Assembly: GCA_029287875.1 (NCBI GenBank)
Contig: JARFQH010000062.1
Span: forward strand, 1-19,782
Length of the DNA stretch: 19,782 nt
Direction of reading: 5' to 3'
Source of the DNA: Desulfobacteraceae bacterium
GTDB lineage: Bacteria > Desulfobacterota > Desulfobacteria > Desulfobacterales > SG8-13
Part shown: in pieces, positions 7,617-14,038 of the stretch
Position numbering within the stretch: position 1 is the stretch's first letter
Layout: each line of letters begins with the position of its first letter
Made by a program: the position numbers and the translations under genes
Notes under the pieces: model-generated
Seen by the model: the letters and a program-made list of their open reading frames with translations, nothing else
Database searches by the model: none
Told to the model about the DNA's origin: nothing

Positions 7617-7946
7617 ATGGCAGCAAAGAAAAAGGCGGAAAAGGAAAAACCCTTGGAAAAGATGACGGCCAAAGAGATGCGCGAGATTGCCAAGGCGATT
7701 TCGGGCATTACCGGCGTTCATGGAATGAACAAGGAAGAACTGCTCACGGCTATCAAAATGGAAAGGGGAATTGCCGATGACAAACCCGGCAAGAAGAAGA
7801 GCGGGGAGGTCCGCCAGCTGAAACAAAAGATCAAAGCCCTGAAGGTTCAGCGTCAGGCGGCACTCGAGGCCAGCGACAAGAAAATGGCCACCATTTACCG
7901 GCGTCGTATTTCGCGGTTAAAGAAAAAAACCCACAGTGCTTCTTGA
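7617..7946 (+). CDS. Small Lys-rich protein with a Rho_N/SAP-like N-terminal fold
   Basis: A 109-residue, strongly basic protein (23 Lys and 8 Arg) with no Cys or Trp. After a Lys-rich tail (1-15), residues about 16-50 (MTAKEMREIAKAISGITGVH, then MNKEELLTAI) read like the helix-turn-helix of the Rho termination factor N-terminal/SAP domain, a fold that binds nucleic acid. A second charged helix (about 62-103) contains regularly spaced Lys/Arg and may form a coiled coil. This suggests a nucleic-acid-binding accessory protein, but no function is known to me. The ATG at 7617 follows AAAGGAG (7598-7604) by 12 nt, a long spacing; in-frame codons upstream lack hydrophobic or conserved character. 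The HAD gene starts 18 nt downstream. Confidence 0.8.
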   Translation: MAAKKKAEKEKPLEKMTAKEMREIAKAISGITGVHGMNKEELLTAIKMERGIADDKPGKKKSGEVRQLKQKIKALKVQRQAALEASDKKMATIYRRRISRLKKKTHSAS

Positions 7947-7964
7947 TGCGCAGGTGGACGCGTT

Positions 7965-8534
7965 ATGATCGATCCGACATCAGTGGCTTTTGACATCGAC
8001 GGTGTGATTGCCGACACCATGGCGCTCTTTCTCGATATTGCCCGCAAGGAATACCGGGTTAACGGCATTCGCTACGAGGACATGACCTCTTATTTACTGG
8101 CGGAGTGTCTCGACATGGACCCCGCCCTGATAGACGTCATTCTAAACCGGATCATGGCGGGCGAATACGCGTCGCCGCTTCAGGCCATCAGCGGATCCGG
8201 CGCGGTGCTGTCCCGTATCGCCGGCTACCGCAACCCACTGCTTTTCGTCACCGCACGGCCGCACCAGGGGCCCATTTCGAAATGGATGTGCGATCTGGTG
8301 CGGATGGCACCTGAGACCGTGCAGGTGGTGGCTACCGGTACGTTCGAAGGCAAGGCCAAGGTGCTCCTCGAAAGCGGCATCCGCTTTTTCGTCGAAGACC
8401 GGCTGGAAACCTGTTACCACCTGAAGGAGGAAGGCATCGAGCCGGTGCTCTACCGGCAGCCCTGGAACCGCGAAAGCCACCCGTTTATCGAGGTCGGCGA
8501 CTGGCAGGAACTGGAAAACCTGATCGCCTTTTAG
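7965..8534 (+). CDS. HAD-superfamily hydrolase, deoxyribonucleotidase-like
   Basis: Probable phosphatase of the haloacid dehalogenase superfamily, 189 residues. Motif I is FDIDGVIADT with nucleophile Asp10 and acid/base Asp12. Motif II is FVTARP with Thr96. Lys130 in FEGKAKVL serves as motif III, and FVEDR with Glu144-Asp145 is motif IV. The short cap between motifs I and II and the DIDGVIADT form resemble 5'(3')-deoxyribonucleotidase (NT5C) proteins, but the substrate cannot be read from sequence. AGGTGG at 7952-7957 precedes the ATG by 7 nt. Its stop is 3 nt before the xerC ATG, which implies translational coupling. Family assignment is firm; substrate is not. Confidence 0.88.
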   Translation: MIDPTSVAFDIDGVIADTMALFLDIARKEYRVNGIRYEDMTSYLLAECLDMDPALIDVILNRIMAGEYASPLQAISGSGAVLSRIAGYRNPLLFVTARPHQGPISKWMCDLVRMAPETVQVVATGTFEGKAKVLLESGIRFFVEDRLETCYHLKEEGIEPVLYRQPWNRESHPFIEVGDWQELENLIAF

Positions 8535-8537
8535 CCA

Positions 8538-9476
8538 ATGGAAATACGATCCGTCGAAGAGTTGATCAAATCCTTTATCGATATTCTGCTGGCCGAAAAG
8601 GGATACTCGGCCAACACGGCTCGGGCCTACCGCAATGACCTGCAGGAGTTCTTTGAATTTGTTATAGCAACAAGCGACGACGACACCCGGTCGCAGCCGC
8701 AAGCGGGCTTGTCTTGTCCCTTGCCCGAGTTGGATCCTTTGACGGTCCGAAAATATCTCGGGCTGCTCCACCGCCGCAACAAGAAAACCACGATCGGTCG
8801 GAAGCTCTCGGCGCTGAGGTCATTTTTCCGTCACCTCTTGAAACAAGGGATCATAGAAAGCAACCCGACGGATATGATCCTGACACCGACACAGGACCAT
8901 CCGATCCCGCGCTATCTCGTGGTGGACGAGATTTTCCGGTTGCTCGATTCGATTCAGACCGACGACCTGCCGGGTCTGCGCAACCGCGCCATTTTCGAAA
9001 CGTTCTACTCCTGCGGACTGCGGGTTTCGGAAGTCGCGGGTCTCAATGTGTTTGCCGTCGACCACAGCAACGGGATGGTGCGTGTGCTCGGCAAAGGATC
9101 TAAGGAGAGAATCGTTCCGATCGGAAAAAAGGCACTCGAGGCGATCACCGCCTACCGTCGGCGCTTGGAGACTGAAGCCGATGTGCCGGTCGAATCGGAC
9201 GGTCCGATGTTCCTGAACAAGTACCAGGGACGATTGAGTTCACGTTCCATCGCCCGCATCCTGGATAAGCTCGTCCGGGCGTGCAGTCTAATGGTGCCGG
9301 TTTCCCCGCACGTTCTGCGCCATACTTTTGCGACGCACATGCTCGATGCGGGCGCCGACCTGCGGGCGGTCCAGGAACTGCTGGGCCACAAAAGCCTGTC
9401 GACCACTCAGAAGTACACCCACGTCAGCATTGACAGACTGATGGCGACCTATGACAAGGCCCATCCCAGAAAATAG
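8538..9476 (+). CDS. xerC: Tyrosine recombinase XerC
   Basis: Site-specific recombinase that, with XerD, resolves chromosome dimers at dif. The 312-residue protein has an N-terminal SAM-like core-binding domain (about 5-105, with EKGYSANTARAYRNDL) and a C-terminal catalytic domain. All catalytic residues are present: Arg162 (GLRVSE), Lys186 (LGKGSKER), His258 and Arg261 (HVLRHTFATH), His284 (LGHKS) and nucleophile Tyr293 (QKYTH). Being immediately upstream of hslV-hslU fits the xerC/codV-hslV-hslU order seen in Firmicutes and deltaproteobacteria, which is why XerC is preferred over XerD or a phage integrase. An insertion of about 20 residues (about 45-65, DDDTRSQPQAG) is variable in the family. 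No Shine-Dalgarno is obvious, consistent with coupling to the HAD gene. Confidence 0.92.
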   Translation: MEIRSVEELIKSFIDILLAEKGYSANTARAYRNDLQEFFEFVIATSDDDTRSQPQAGLSCPLPELDPLTVRKYLGLLHRRNKKTTIGRKLSALRSFFRHLLKQGIIESNPTDMILTPTQDHPIPRYLVVDEIFRLLDSIQTDDLPGLRNRAIFETFYSCGLRVSEVAGLNVFAVDHSNGMVRVLGKGSKERIVPIGKKALEAITAYRRRLETEADVPVESDGPMFLNKYQGRLSSRSIARILDKLVRACSLMVPVSPHVLRHTFATHMLDAGADLRAVQELLGHKSLSTTQKYTHVSIDRLMATYDKAHPRK

Positions 9477-9557
9477 ACGGCGATACAGTGCCGGTTCGTA
9501 CATATGCAAAACCCCGGTGAATGACGAATTCCGGTGGACCTCCGGAGAAGGTGAACC

Positions 9558-10088
9558 ATGAAAACACGCGGGACCACAATTCTGGCCATTCGACACAAGG
9601 GGCACACGGTGATTGCCGGAGACGGGCAGGTAACGCTGCAGAGTTCCATCATCAAGCATCATGCCCGCAAAGTCAGGCGGATTTTCAATGACAAGATCAT
9701 CGTCGGTTTTGCCGGTACGGCGGCCGATGCCCTGAACCTTTCAGAGCAGCTCGAAGCTAAACTGGAACGCTACAACGGCAACCTGATGCGTGCCGCGGTG
9801 GAACTTGCCCGTGACTGGCGTACCGACAAGTACCTCAGACGCCTGGAGGCCGTGATGGTTGCCGTGGACGACACCCGGATGTTTCTCATTTCGGGCAACG
9901 GGGACGTGATCGAGCCGGACGACGGTTTGATCGGCATTGGTTCCGGCGGCGTCGCCGCCCAGGCCGCCGCCGCCGCGTTGGTTAACAACACCGATTTGGA
10001 AGCCCGCAGGATCGCGGAAGAGGCGATGACAATTGCCGCTTCCCTCTGCATCTACACGAATCAACAGATAACGGTCGAGGAACTTTAG
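9558..10088 (+). CDS. hslV: ATP-dependent protease subunit HslV (peptidase)
   Basis: Proteasome-like threonine peptidase of the HslVU complex; two hexamers stack and are capped by HslU. The 176-residue sequence shows RGTTILAIR near the N-terminus, with Thr6 the likely nucleophile exposed after removal of MKTRG. GDGQVTLQSS, ARKVRRIFNDK, GFAGTAADAL, LARDWRTDKYLRRLEA and GNGDVIEPDDGLIGIGSGG are family signatures, and the C-terminus TVEEL is typical. The short propeptide contrasts with the single Met of E. coli HslV but occurs in related lineages. AAGG at 9548-9551, within GGAGAAGG, gives a 6-nt spacing. The 81-nt gap after xerC holds no clear promoter. hslU follows after 40 nt. Confidence 0.97.
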   Translation: MKTRGTTILAIRHKGHTVIAGDGQVTLQSSIIKHHARKVRRIFNDKIIVGFAGTAADALNLSEQLEAKLERYNGNLMRAAVELARDWRTDKYLRRLEAVMVAVDDTRMFLISGNGDVIEPDDGLIGIGSGGVAAQAAAAALVNNTDLEARRIAEEAMTIAASLCIYTNQQITVEEL

Positions 10089-10128
10089 GCCCGGACCGGC
10101 CGTGAAACGTTTTTTATCAGGTGACACC

Positions 10129-11502
10129 ATGATTCATCTCAAACCGTCCGAGATCGTTGCAGAACTCGACAAATACATCATCGGGCAGGACAAGGCCAAG
10201 CGGTCAATGGCGATTGCCCTGCGGAACCGCTGGCGCCGGCAGCAGGTGCCCGACGATCTCCGGGACGAAATCGCACCGAAGAACATTATCCTGATCGGCC
10301 CGACCGGGGTCGGTAAGACCGAGATTTCGAGACGCTTGTCCCGGTTTACCGATTCGCCCTTTACCAAGGTGGAGGCCTCCAAGTTCACCGAAGTCGGTTA
10401 TGTCGGTCGGGATGTCGAATCGATGGTGCGGGACCTGGTGGAAGTGACCGTCACCAAGGGAAAGTCCGAAGAGAGCGAACGGGTGCAGGAGAAGGCCAGA
10501 CAGAACGCCGAAGAGCGCATGCTCGATCTGCTGCTTCCCCGTGGTGGACAGCCCGAGGCCAACCCCGGAACCGCCGCGCCGGGACCCCAGGAGATCACGG
10601 CGCTCACGGTGGCCGACAAGGTGTCGCCCACGCGCGAGAAGCTGCGCCGGATGCTGCGCGACGGCCGGCTCAACGACCGCTATGTCGATCTGGATGTGGC
10701 CGACCGCTCGATGCCGATGGTTGAAATATTTTCAAACATCGGCATGGAGGAAATGGGCATCAACTTCAGGGACATGCTCGGCGGACTGCTGCCCAAGGGA
10801 ACCAAGCGGCGCAAAGCCAAGGTTGCGGAGGCCATGAAAATCCTGACCCAGGAGGAAGCCCAGAGCCTGATCGACATGGAAAAAGTGGTGCGGCTTGCCA
10901 TCGAAAAGGTCGAACAATCCGGCATCATCTTCCTGGACGAGATCGACAAAATCGCCGGGCGCAGCAGCGGTCAAGGGCCCGATGTCTCGCGGGAAGGCGT
11001 GCAGCGGGATCTGCTGCCGATCGTCGAGGGCAGCACGGTAACCACCAAGTACGGTCCAGTGAAAACCGACCATATTCTTTTCATCGCCTCGGGTGCCTTT
11101 CACGCAACCAAACCCTCGGATCTGATTCCCGAACTGCAGGGCCGCTTTCCGATCCGGGTCGAGCTCGATTCCCTGGGGCACGAGGAATTTTACAGAATAC
11201 TGACCGAACCGAAAAATGCGCTGCTGCTTCAGTATTTAGAATTGCTCAGGACCGAGGGGGTGGAAATCGTCTTCGACGATGATGCGGTCCGGGAGATCGC
11301 CAAGATTGCCGAGGAGGTCAACAACAATACCGAGAACATCGGCGCGCGACGTCTGCACACCATTCTCGAATACCTGCTGGAAGATATTCTGTTCGATGCT
11401 CCCGATCAAGCCGAAAAGCGCATTGTCATCACGCATGAGTATGTCATCAAGCGGTTGAAAGGGGTCAAAGACGATGAAGATCTGAGTCGCTATATTTTGT
11501 AA
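10129..11502 (+). CDS. hslU: ATP-dependent protease ATPase subunit HslU (ClpY)
   Basis: AAA+ unfoldase that recognises, unfolds and threads substrates into HslV. From the ATG at 10129 it is 457 residues. Walker A is GPTGVGKT (57-64), the pore loop is GYVG (90-93, the same numbers as E. coli), and Walker B is GIIFLDEID (265-273). Between them lies the inserted I-domain, with a Pro/Gly-rich stretch around 140-155. Sensor and arginine-finger regions (SGAFHATKPSDLIPELQGRF, then NIGARRLHTI) are intact. The C-terminus DLSRYIL is the tail that inserts between HslV subunits. A GTG at 10102 is in frame, but AGGTG at 10119-10123 sits 5 nt before the ATG at 10129 and the protein then starts at the family consensus (IHLKPSEIVAELD). 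Confidence 0.97.
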   Translation: MIHLKPSEIVAELDKYIIGQDKAKRSMAIALRNRWRRQQVPDDLRDEIAPKNIILIGPTGVGKTEISRRLSRFTDSPFTKVEASKFTEVGYVGRDVESMVRDLVEVTVTKGKSEESERVQEKARQNAEERMLDLLLPRGGQPEANPGTAAPGPQEITALTVADKVSPTREKLRRMLRDGRLNDRYVDLDVADRSMPMVEIFSNIGMEEMGINFRDMLGGLLPKGTKRRKAKVAEAMKILTQEEAQSLIDMEKVVRLAIEKVEQSGIIFLDEIDKIAGRSSGQGPDVSREGVQRDLLPIVEGSTVTTKYGPVKTDHILFIASGAFHATKPSDLIPELQGRFPIRVELDSLGHEEFYRILTEPKNALLLQYLELLRTEGVEIVFDDDAVREIAKIAEEVNNNTENIGARRLHTILEYLLEDILFDAPDQAEKRIVITHEYVIKRLKGVKDDEDLSRYIL

Positions 11503-11640
11503 TAGATAAGGGGAAAAGGGATAAGGGTTTAGGTGATAGGTTTTAGGTGATAGGTATAGTGTGTAAGGTAAAGGGTATAAGGTATAGGATGTAATGTAAA
11601 GGGTTTAAGGTGTCGGGTGCAAGGTATAGGGTAAAAAGAA
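11503..11640 (+). repeat. Phased heptanucleotide tandem array upstream of argB
   Basis: A degenerate tandem array with period 7, consensus about (A)(A/G)GGT(A/N)N. Taking 11511 as the reference and stepping 7 nt to 11630, a GG dinucleotide is in exact register at 15 of 18 positions; 11560, 11588 and 11595 fail, and at 11588 the GG is one base early. Units often alternate AAGGTNN and AGGGTNN, giving a weak 14-nt superperiod. The + strand has no cytosine from 11491 to 11613. The array starts directly after the hslU stop. It is unlike any coding sequence nearby. Confidence 0.85.
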
Positions 11641-11645
11641 GGAAG

Positions 11646-11673
11646 GGCGAACGGCGGAAGGCGAACGGCAAAA
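11646..11673 (+). repeat. 14-nt direct repeat, GC-rich continuation of the heptamer array
   Basis: GGCGAACGGC occurs at 11646-11655 and again at 11660-11669, 14 nt apart (two heptamer periods), each followed by a purine-rich tetranucleotide (GGAA, AAAA). An AT-rich stretch (about 11670-11702) then leads to argB. It appears to continue the 7-nt periodicity with different composition. Confidence 0.6.
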
Positions 11674-11738
11674 TCAATTTTTCAGATAAAAAATTTATGA
11701 AACGCAGCAGAATTGCTCAAAACTAAGGGTTACCGCCC

Positions 11739-12617
11739 ATGAACGAAGAGGTTGCCGGCATACTCATCGAATCCCTGCCGTACATCCGGCGCTTTTCTGG
11801 GATGACCATCGTGATCAAGTACGGTGGTCACGCCATGGTGGACGACCAGCTCAAGGAGGATTTCGCGCGTGACGTCACCCTGCTGAAGTTTATCGGGCTC
11901 AACCCGGTGGTGGTGCACGGCGGAGGACCGCAGATCAATTCCGTCCTCCAGCAAATGGGCATCCAATCGACCTTTGTTAAAGGCATGCGCCTGACCGACA
12001 CCCCGACCATGGATGTGGTCGAAATGGTGCTGGGAGGCAAGGTCAACAAGGCCATCGTGGCCCAGATCAACCGACAGGGCGGCAAGGCGGTAGGCCTCTC
12101 CGGCAAGGACGGCGGACTGATCCAGGCCAGGAAGCTCCACATCGTCTTCCAGAACGACGAAAACACGCCTCCGGAGATTATCGATCCGGGCCACGTGGGC
12201 GAGGTGACCCTTATCAATCCGGATTTGATCAACACCCTGACGCAGCGCGGTTTCATTCCGATCATAGCGCCCGTCGGAGTCGGCGAGAGCGGTGAGACTT
12301 ACAACATCAACGCCGACATGGTGGCCTGCCGGGTGGCAGTGGCTCTGGCGGCCGGGCGGTTGATCTACCTAACCGACGTCGATGGTGTGCTTGATGCCGA
12401 CGGCAAGCTGATTTCGTCCATCGATGCGGTCACTATTCGACAGTTGAGTAAGGCGGGAATCATCACGGGCGGCATGATCCCCAAAATCAATTATGCGCTG
12501 GAGGCTCTCCAGCAGGGTGTGGAAAAAGTGCCGATCATCAACGGCAAAAAGCGCCATGCCCTTCTGCTGGAACTCTTCACCGACAGGGGTATCGGCACGG
12601 AAGTGACAATGACATGA
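11739..12617 (+). CDS. argB: Acetylglutamate kinase
   Basis: Phosphorylates N-acetyl-L-glutamate, the second step of the acetylated ornithine/arginine pathway. The 292-residue protein has the amino-acid kinase fold: IKYGGHAM with Lys27, VVHGGGPQI (58-66) for substrate, YNINADMVA, YLTDVDGV and GGMIPKI for nucleotide. The N-terminal helix (ILIESLPYIRRFSG) and the C-terminal LFTDRGIGTEV match arginine-inhibited hexameric kinases such as those of Thermotoga and Pseudomonas, so feedback inhibition by arginine is likely (inference). AAGGG at 11725-11729 is 9 nt from the ATG. Heptamer arrays flank the gene on both sides, which is unusual. Confidence 0.97.
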   Translation: MNEEVAGILIESLPYIRRFSGMTIVIKYGGHAMVDDQLKEDFARDVTLLKFIGLNPVVVHGGGPQINSVLQQMGIQSTFVKGMRLTDTPTMDVVEMVLGGKVNKAIVAQINRQGGKAVGLSGKDGGLIQARKLHIVFQNDENTPPEIIDPGHVGEVTLINPDLINTLTQRGFIPIIAPVGVGESGETYNINADMVACRVAVALAAGRLIYLTDVDGVLDADGKLISSIDAVTIRQLSKAGIITGGMIPKINYALEALQQGVEKVPIINGKKRHALLLELFTDRGIGTEVTMT

Positions 12618-12620
12618 TAA

Positions 12621-12660
12621 AAAGGTAAAAGGTTCAAGGTTCAAGGTAAAAGGTTAACCT
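12621..12660 (+). repeat. Second heptamer array, directly after argB
   Basis: Five GG dinucleotides lie exactly 7 nt apart (12624, 12631, 12638, 12645, 12652), with units AAAGGTA, AAAGGTT, CAAGGTT, CAAGGTA, AAAGGTT. The consensus is the same as in the array before argB. The last unit runs into the perfect 10-bp palindrome AGGTTAACCT (12651-12660). It starts within 6 nt of the argB stop. Confidence 0.8.
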
Positions 12661-12730
12661 ACCTGACCGACTCAATTGACACTAATGGTTTTCATGTACC
12701 GTCGTGATGTGAAAGGCTGTGAGCATTTAC

Positions 12731-12778
12731 AACGACATAAACCGATAACCGGCTAACGGGCCAACCGGCGAAACGGCC
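12731..12778 (+). repeat. Octanucleotide tandem array upstream of argD
   Basis: Six consecutive 8-nt units start at 12731, 12739, 12747, 12755, 12763 and 12771: AACGACAT, AAACCGAT, AACCGGCT, AACGGGCC, AACCGGCG, AAACGGCC. The consensus is AACCGGCY. The array ends just before the AGGGGG ribosome-binding site (12780-12785) of argD. Both period and composition differ from the heptamers around argB. Confidence 0.75.
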
Positions 12779-12792
12779 CAGGGGGCTGACAG

Positions 12793-14007
12793 ATGCCCAG
12801 CGAGACCATCAAGAAAGCCGACGTCTTCATAGCGGCGACCTACAAAAGGTTGCCGGTTGTATTGACCAGAGGTGAAGGCTGTACGCTCTGGGACGAATCC
12901 GGCAGGGCCTACCTCGACTTTGTGGCTGGTATTGCGGTCTGCAACTTGGGGCATGCCCACCCGGCCGTCACTCTTGCCGTGGCCGAGCAGGCGGCTCGGT
13001 TGGTGCACGTTTCAAACCTTTTTTACACCCAGCCCCAGGCCGATGTGGCCGCCCTGCTGGTGGAAAACAGTTTCGCGGACCGGGTCTTTTTCTGCAACAG
13101 CGGGGCTGAGGCCAACGAAGCGGCCATCAAGCTGGCCCGCAAGTATTTCTACGAGAAAGGCGATTCCGACCGCTTCCGGATCGTTGCTATGGACAAGTCG
13201 TTTCACGGGCGCACCATGGCGACCCTTTCGGCAACCGGTCAGGAGAAGATCCGTAAGGGGTTTGATCCGGTGCTTGGCGGGTTTGATTTTGTGCCGTTCA
13301 ACGACATCACGGGTCTTAAAGCCAAGCTCGATTACAGAACCGCCGCCGTGCTGCTCGAACCGATCCAGGGAGAGGGCGGCGTGCGCTGCCCGAGCGCCGG
13401 CTATCTCGAGGCCGTCCGTGCGCTTTGCAACGAAACCGGCACGCTTCTGATCTTCGATGAAATCCAGACCGGGATGGGGCGGACCGGAAGACTGTTCGCC
13501 TATGAACACTTCGGCATCGAGCCGGATATCATGACCCTGGCCAAGGCTCTGGCCAACGGCCTGCCGATGGGCGCGATGCTGGCCCGTGAACAGGTGGCAG
13601 AGGCCTTCGGGCCGGGTTCCCATGCAACCACCTTCGGCGGGACGCCCCTTGTGACCGCAGCATCCCACGCAGTCCTGCGCCAGATGCTCGAAAACGACAT
13701 TCCGGAAACCTGTCGCAAAGCCGGCGCTTATTTTTTCGACCGGCTGTTGCAGCTCAAGGAGCGGCACCCCATCATCGAAGAGGTGCGCGGCCTGGGTCTG
13801 CTGCTGGGATTAAAACTCGCCGTCGACGCCGAACCGGTCGTTCTGAAATGCCTGGAAAGAGGTTTTCTGATCAATTGGATCCAGGGTGACATCTTGCGGT
13901 TCGTGCCGCCGTTGATCGTCACGATACAGGAGATCGATCGGATGATCGACTGCCTGGACGATGTATTGACCGACCTCGTGCGCGGTGAAAGGACAGCAGT
14001 ACAATGA
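12793..14007 (+). CDS. argD: Acetylornithine aminotransferase
   Basis: PLP-dependent class III aminotransferase converting N-acetylglutamate semialdehyde to N-acetylornithine; many homologues also act on succinyl-DAP in lysine synthesis. The 404-residue protein shows FFCNSGAEANEAAIKLARKY (phosphate binding), FHGRTMATLSATGQ, EPIQGEGGV, IFDEIQTGMGRTG and the Schiff-base Lys251 in TLAKALANGLPMGAM. AGGGGG is 7 nt before the ATG. The gene is followed after 31 nt by argG, where relatives usually have argF. Given lysA and dapF nearby, a double role in arginine and lysine pathways is possible but cannot be shown from sequence. Confidence 0.95.
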   Translation: MPSETIKKADVFIAATYKRLPVVLTRGEGCTLWDESGRAYLDFVAGIAVCNLGHAHPAVTLAVAEQAARLVHVSNLFYTQPQADVAALLVENSFADRVFFCNSGAEANEAAIKLARKYFYEKGDSDRFRIVAMDKSFHGRTMATLSATGQEKIRKGFDPVLGGFDFVPFNDITGLKAKLDYRTAAVLLEPIQGEGGVRCPSAGYLEAVRALCNETGTLLIFDEIQTGMGRTGRLFAYEHFGIEPDIMTLAKALANGLPMGAMLAREQVAEAFGPGSHATTFGGTPLVTAASHAVLRQMLENDIPETCRKAGAYFFDRLLQLKERHPIIEEVRGLGLLLGLKLAVDAEPVVLKCLERGFLINWIQGDILRFVPPLIVTIQEIDRMIDCLDDVLTDLVRGERTAVQ

Positions 14008-14026
14008 TGGCGCAGGATCAATTAAA

Positions 14027-14032
14027 AGGAGG
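14027..14032 (+). promoter_or_regulatory. Strong ribosome-binding site fixing a TTG start for argG
   Basis: A full AGGAGG lies 6 nt before TTG at 14039. The in-frame ATG at 13985 lies inside argD, lacks such a site and would add 18 atypical residues. This supports TTG as the start codon. Confidence 0.75.
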
Positions 14033-14038
14033 AGCAAG

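Noticed and set aside
8538..9476. Phage or integron integrase
   Set aside because: No att sites or phage genes are nearby; length, N-terminal domain and position before hslVU fit housekeeping XerC.
11503..11640. CRISPR array or eukaryotic-telomere-like repeat
   Set aside because: There are no long direct repeats with unique spacers. Some units resemble TTTAGGG, but the unit is degenerate and internal to a bacterial gene cluster.
12676..12704. TTGACA upstream of argD as a promoter
   Set aside because: The -35 hexamer is perfect, but no acceptable -10 hexamer lies 16-18 nt downstream (CCGTCG region).
13985..14038. ATG at 13985 as the argG start
   Set aside because: It lies in the end of argD, has no good ribosome-binding site and adds residues absent from the family; TTG 14039 has AGGAGG 6 nt upstream.
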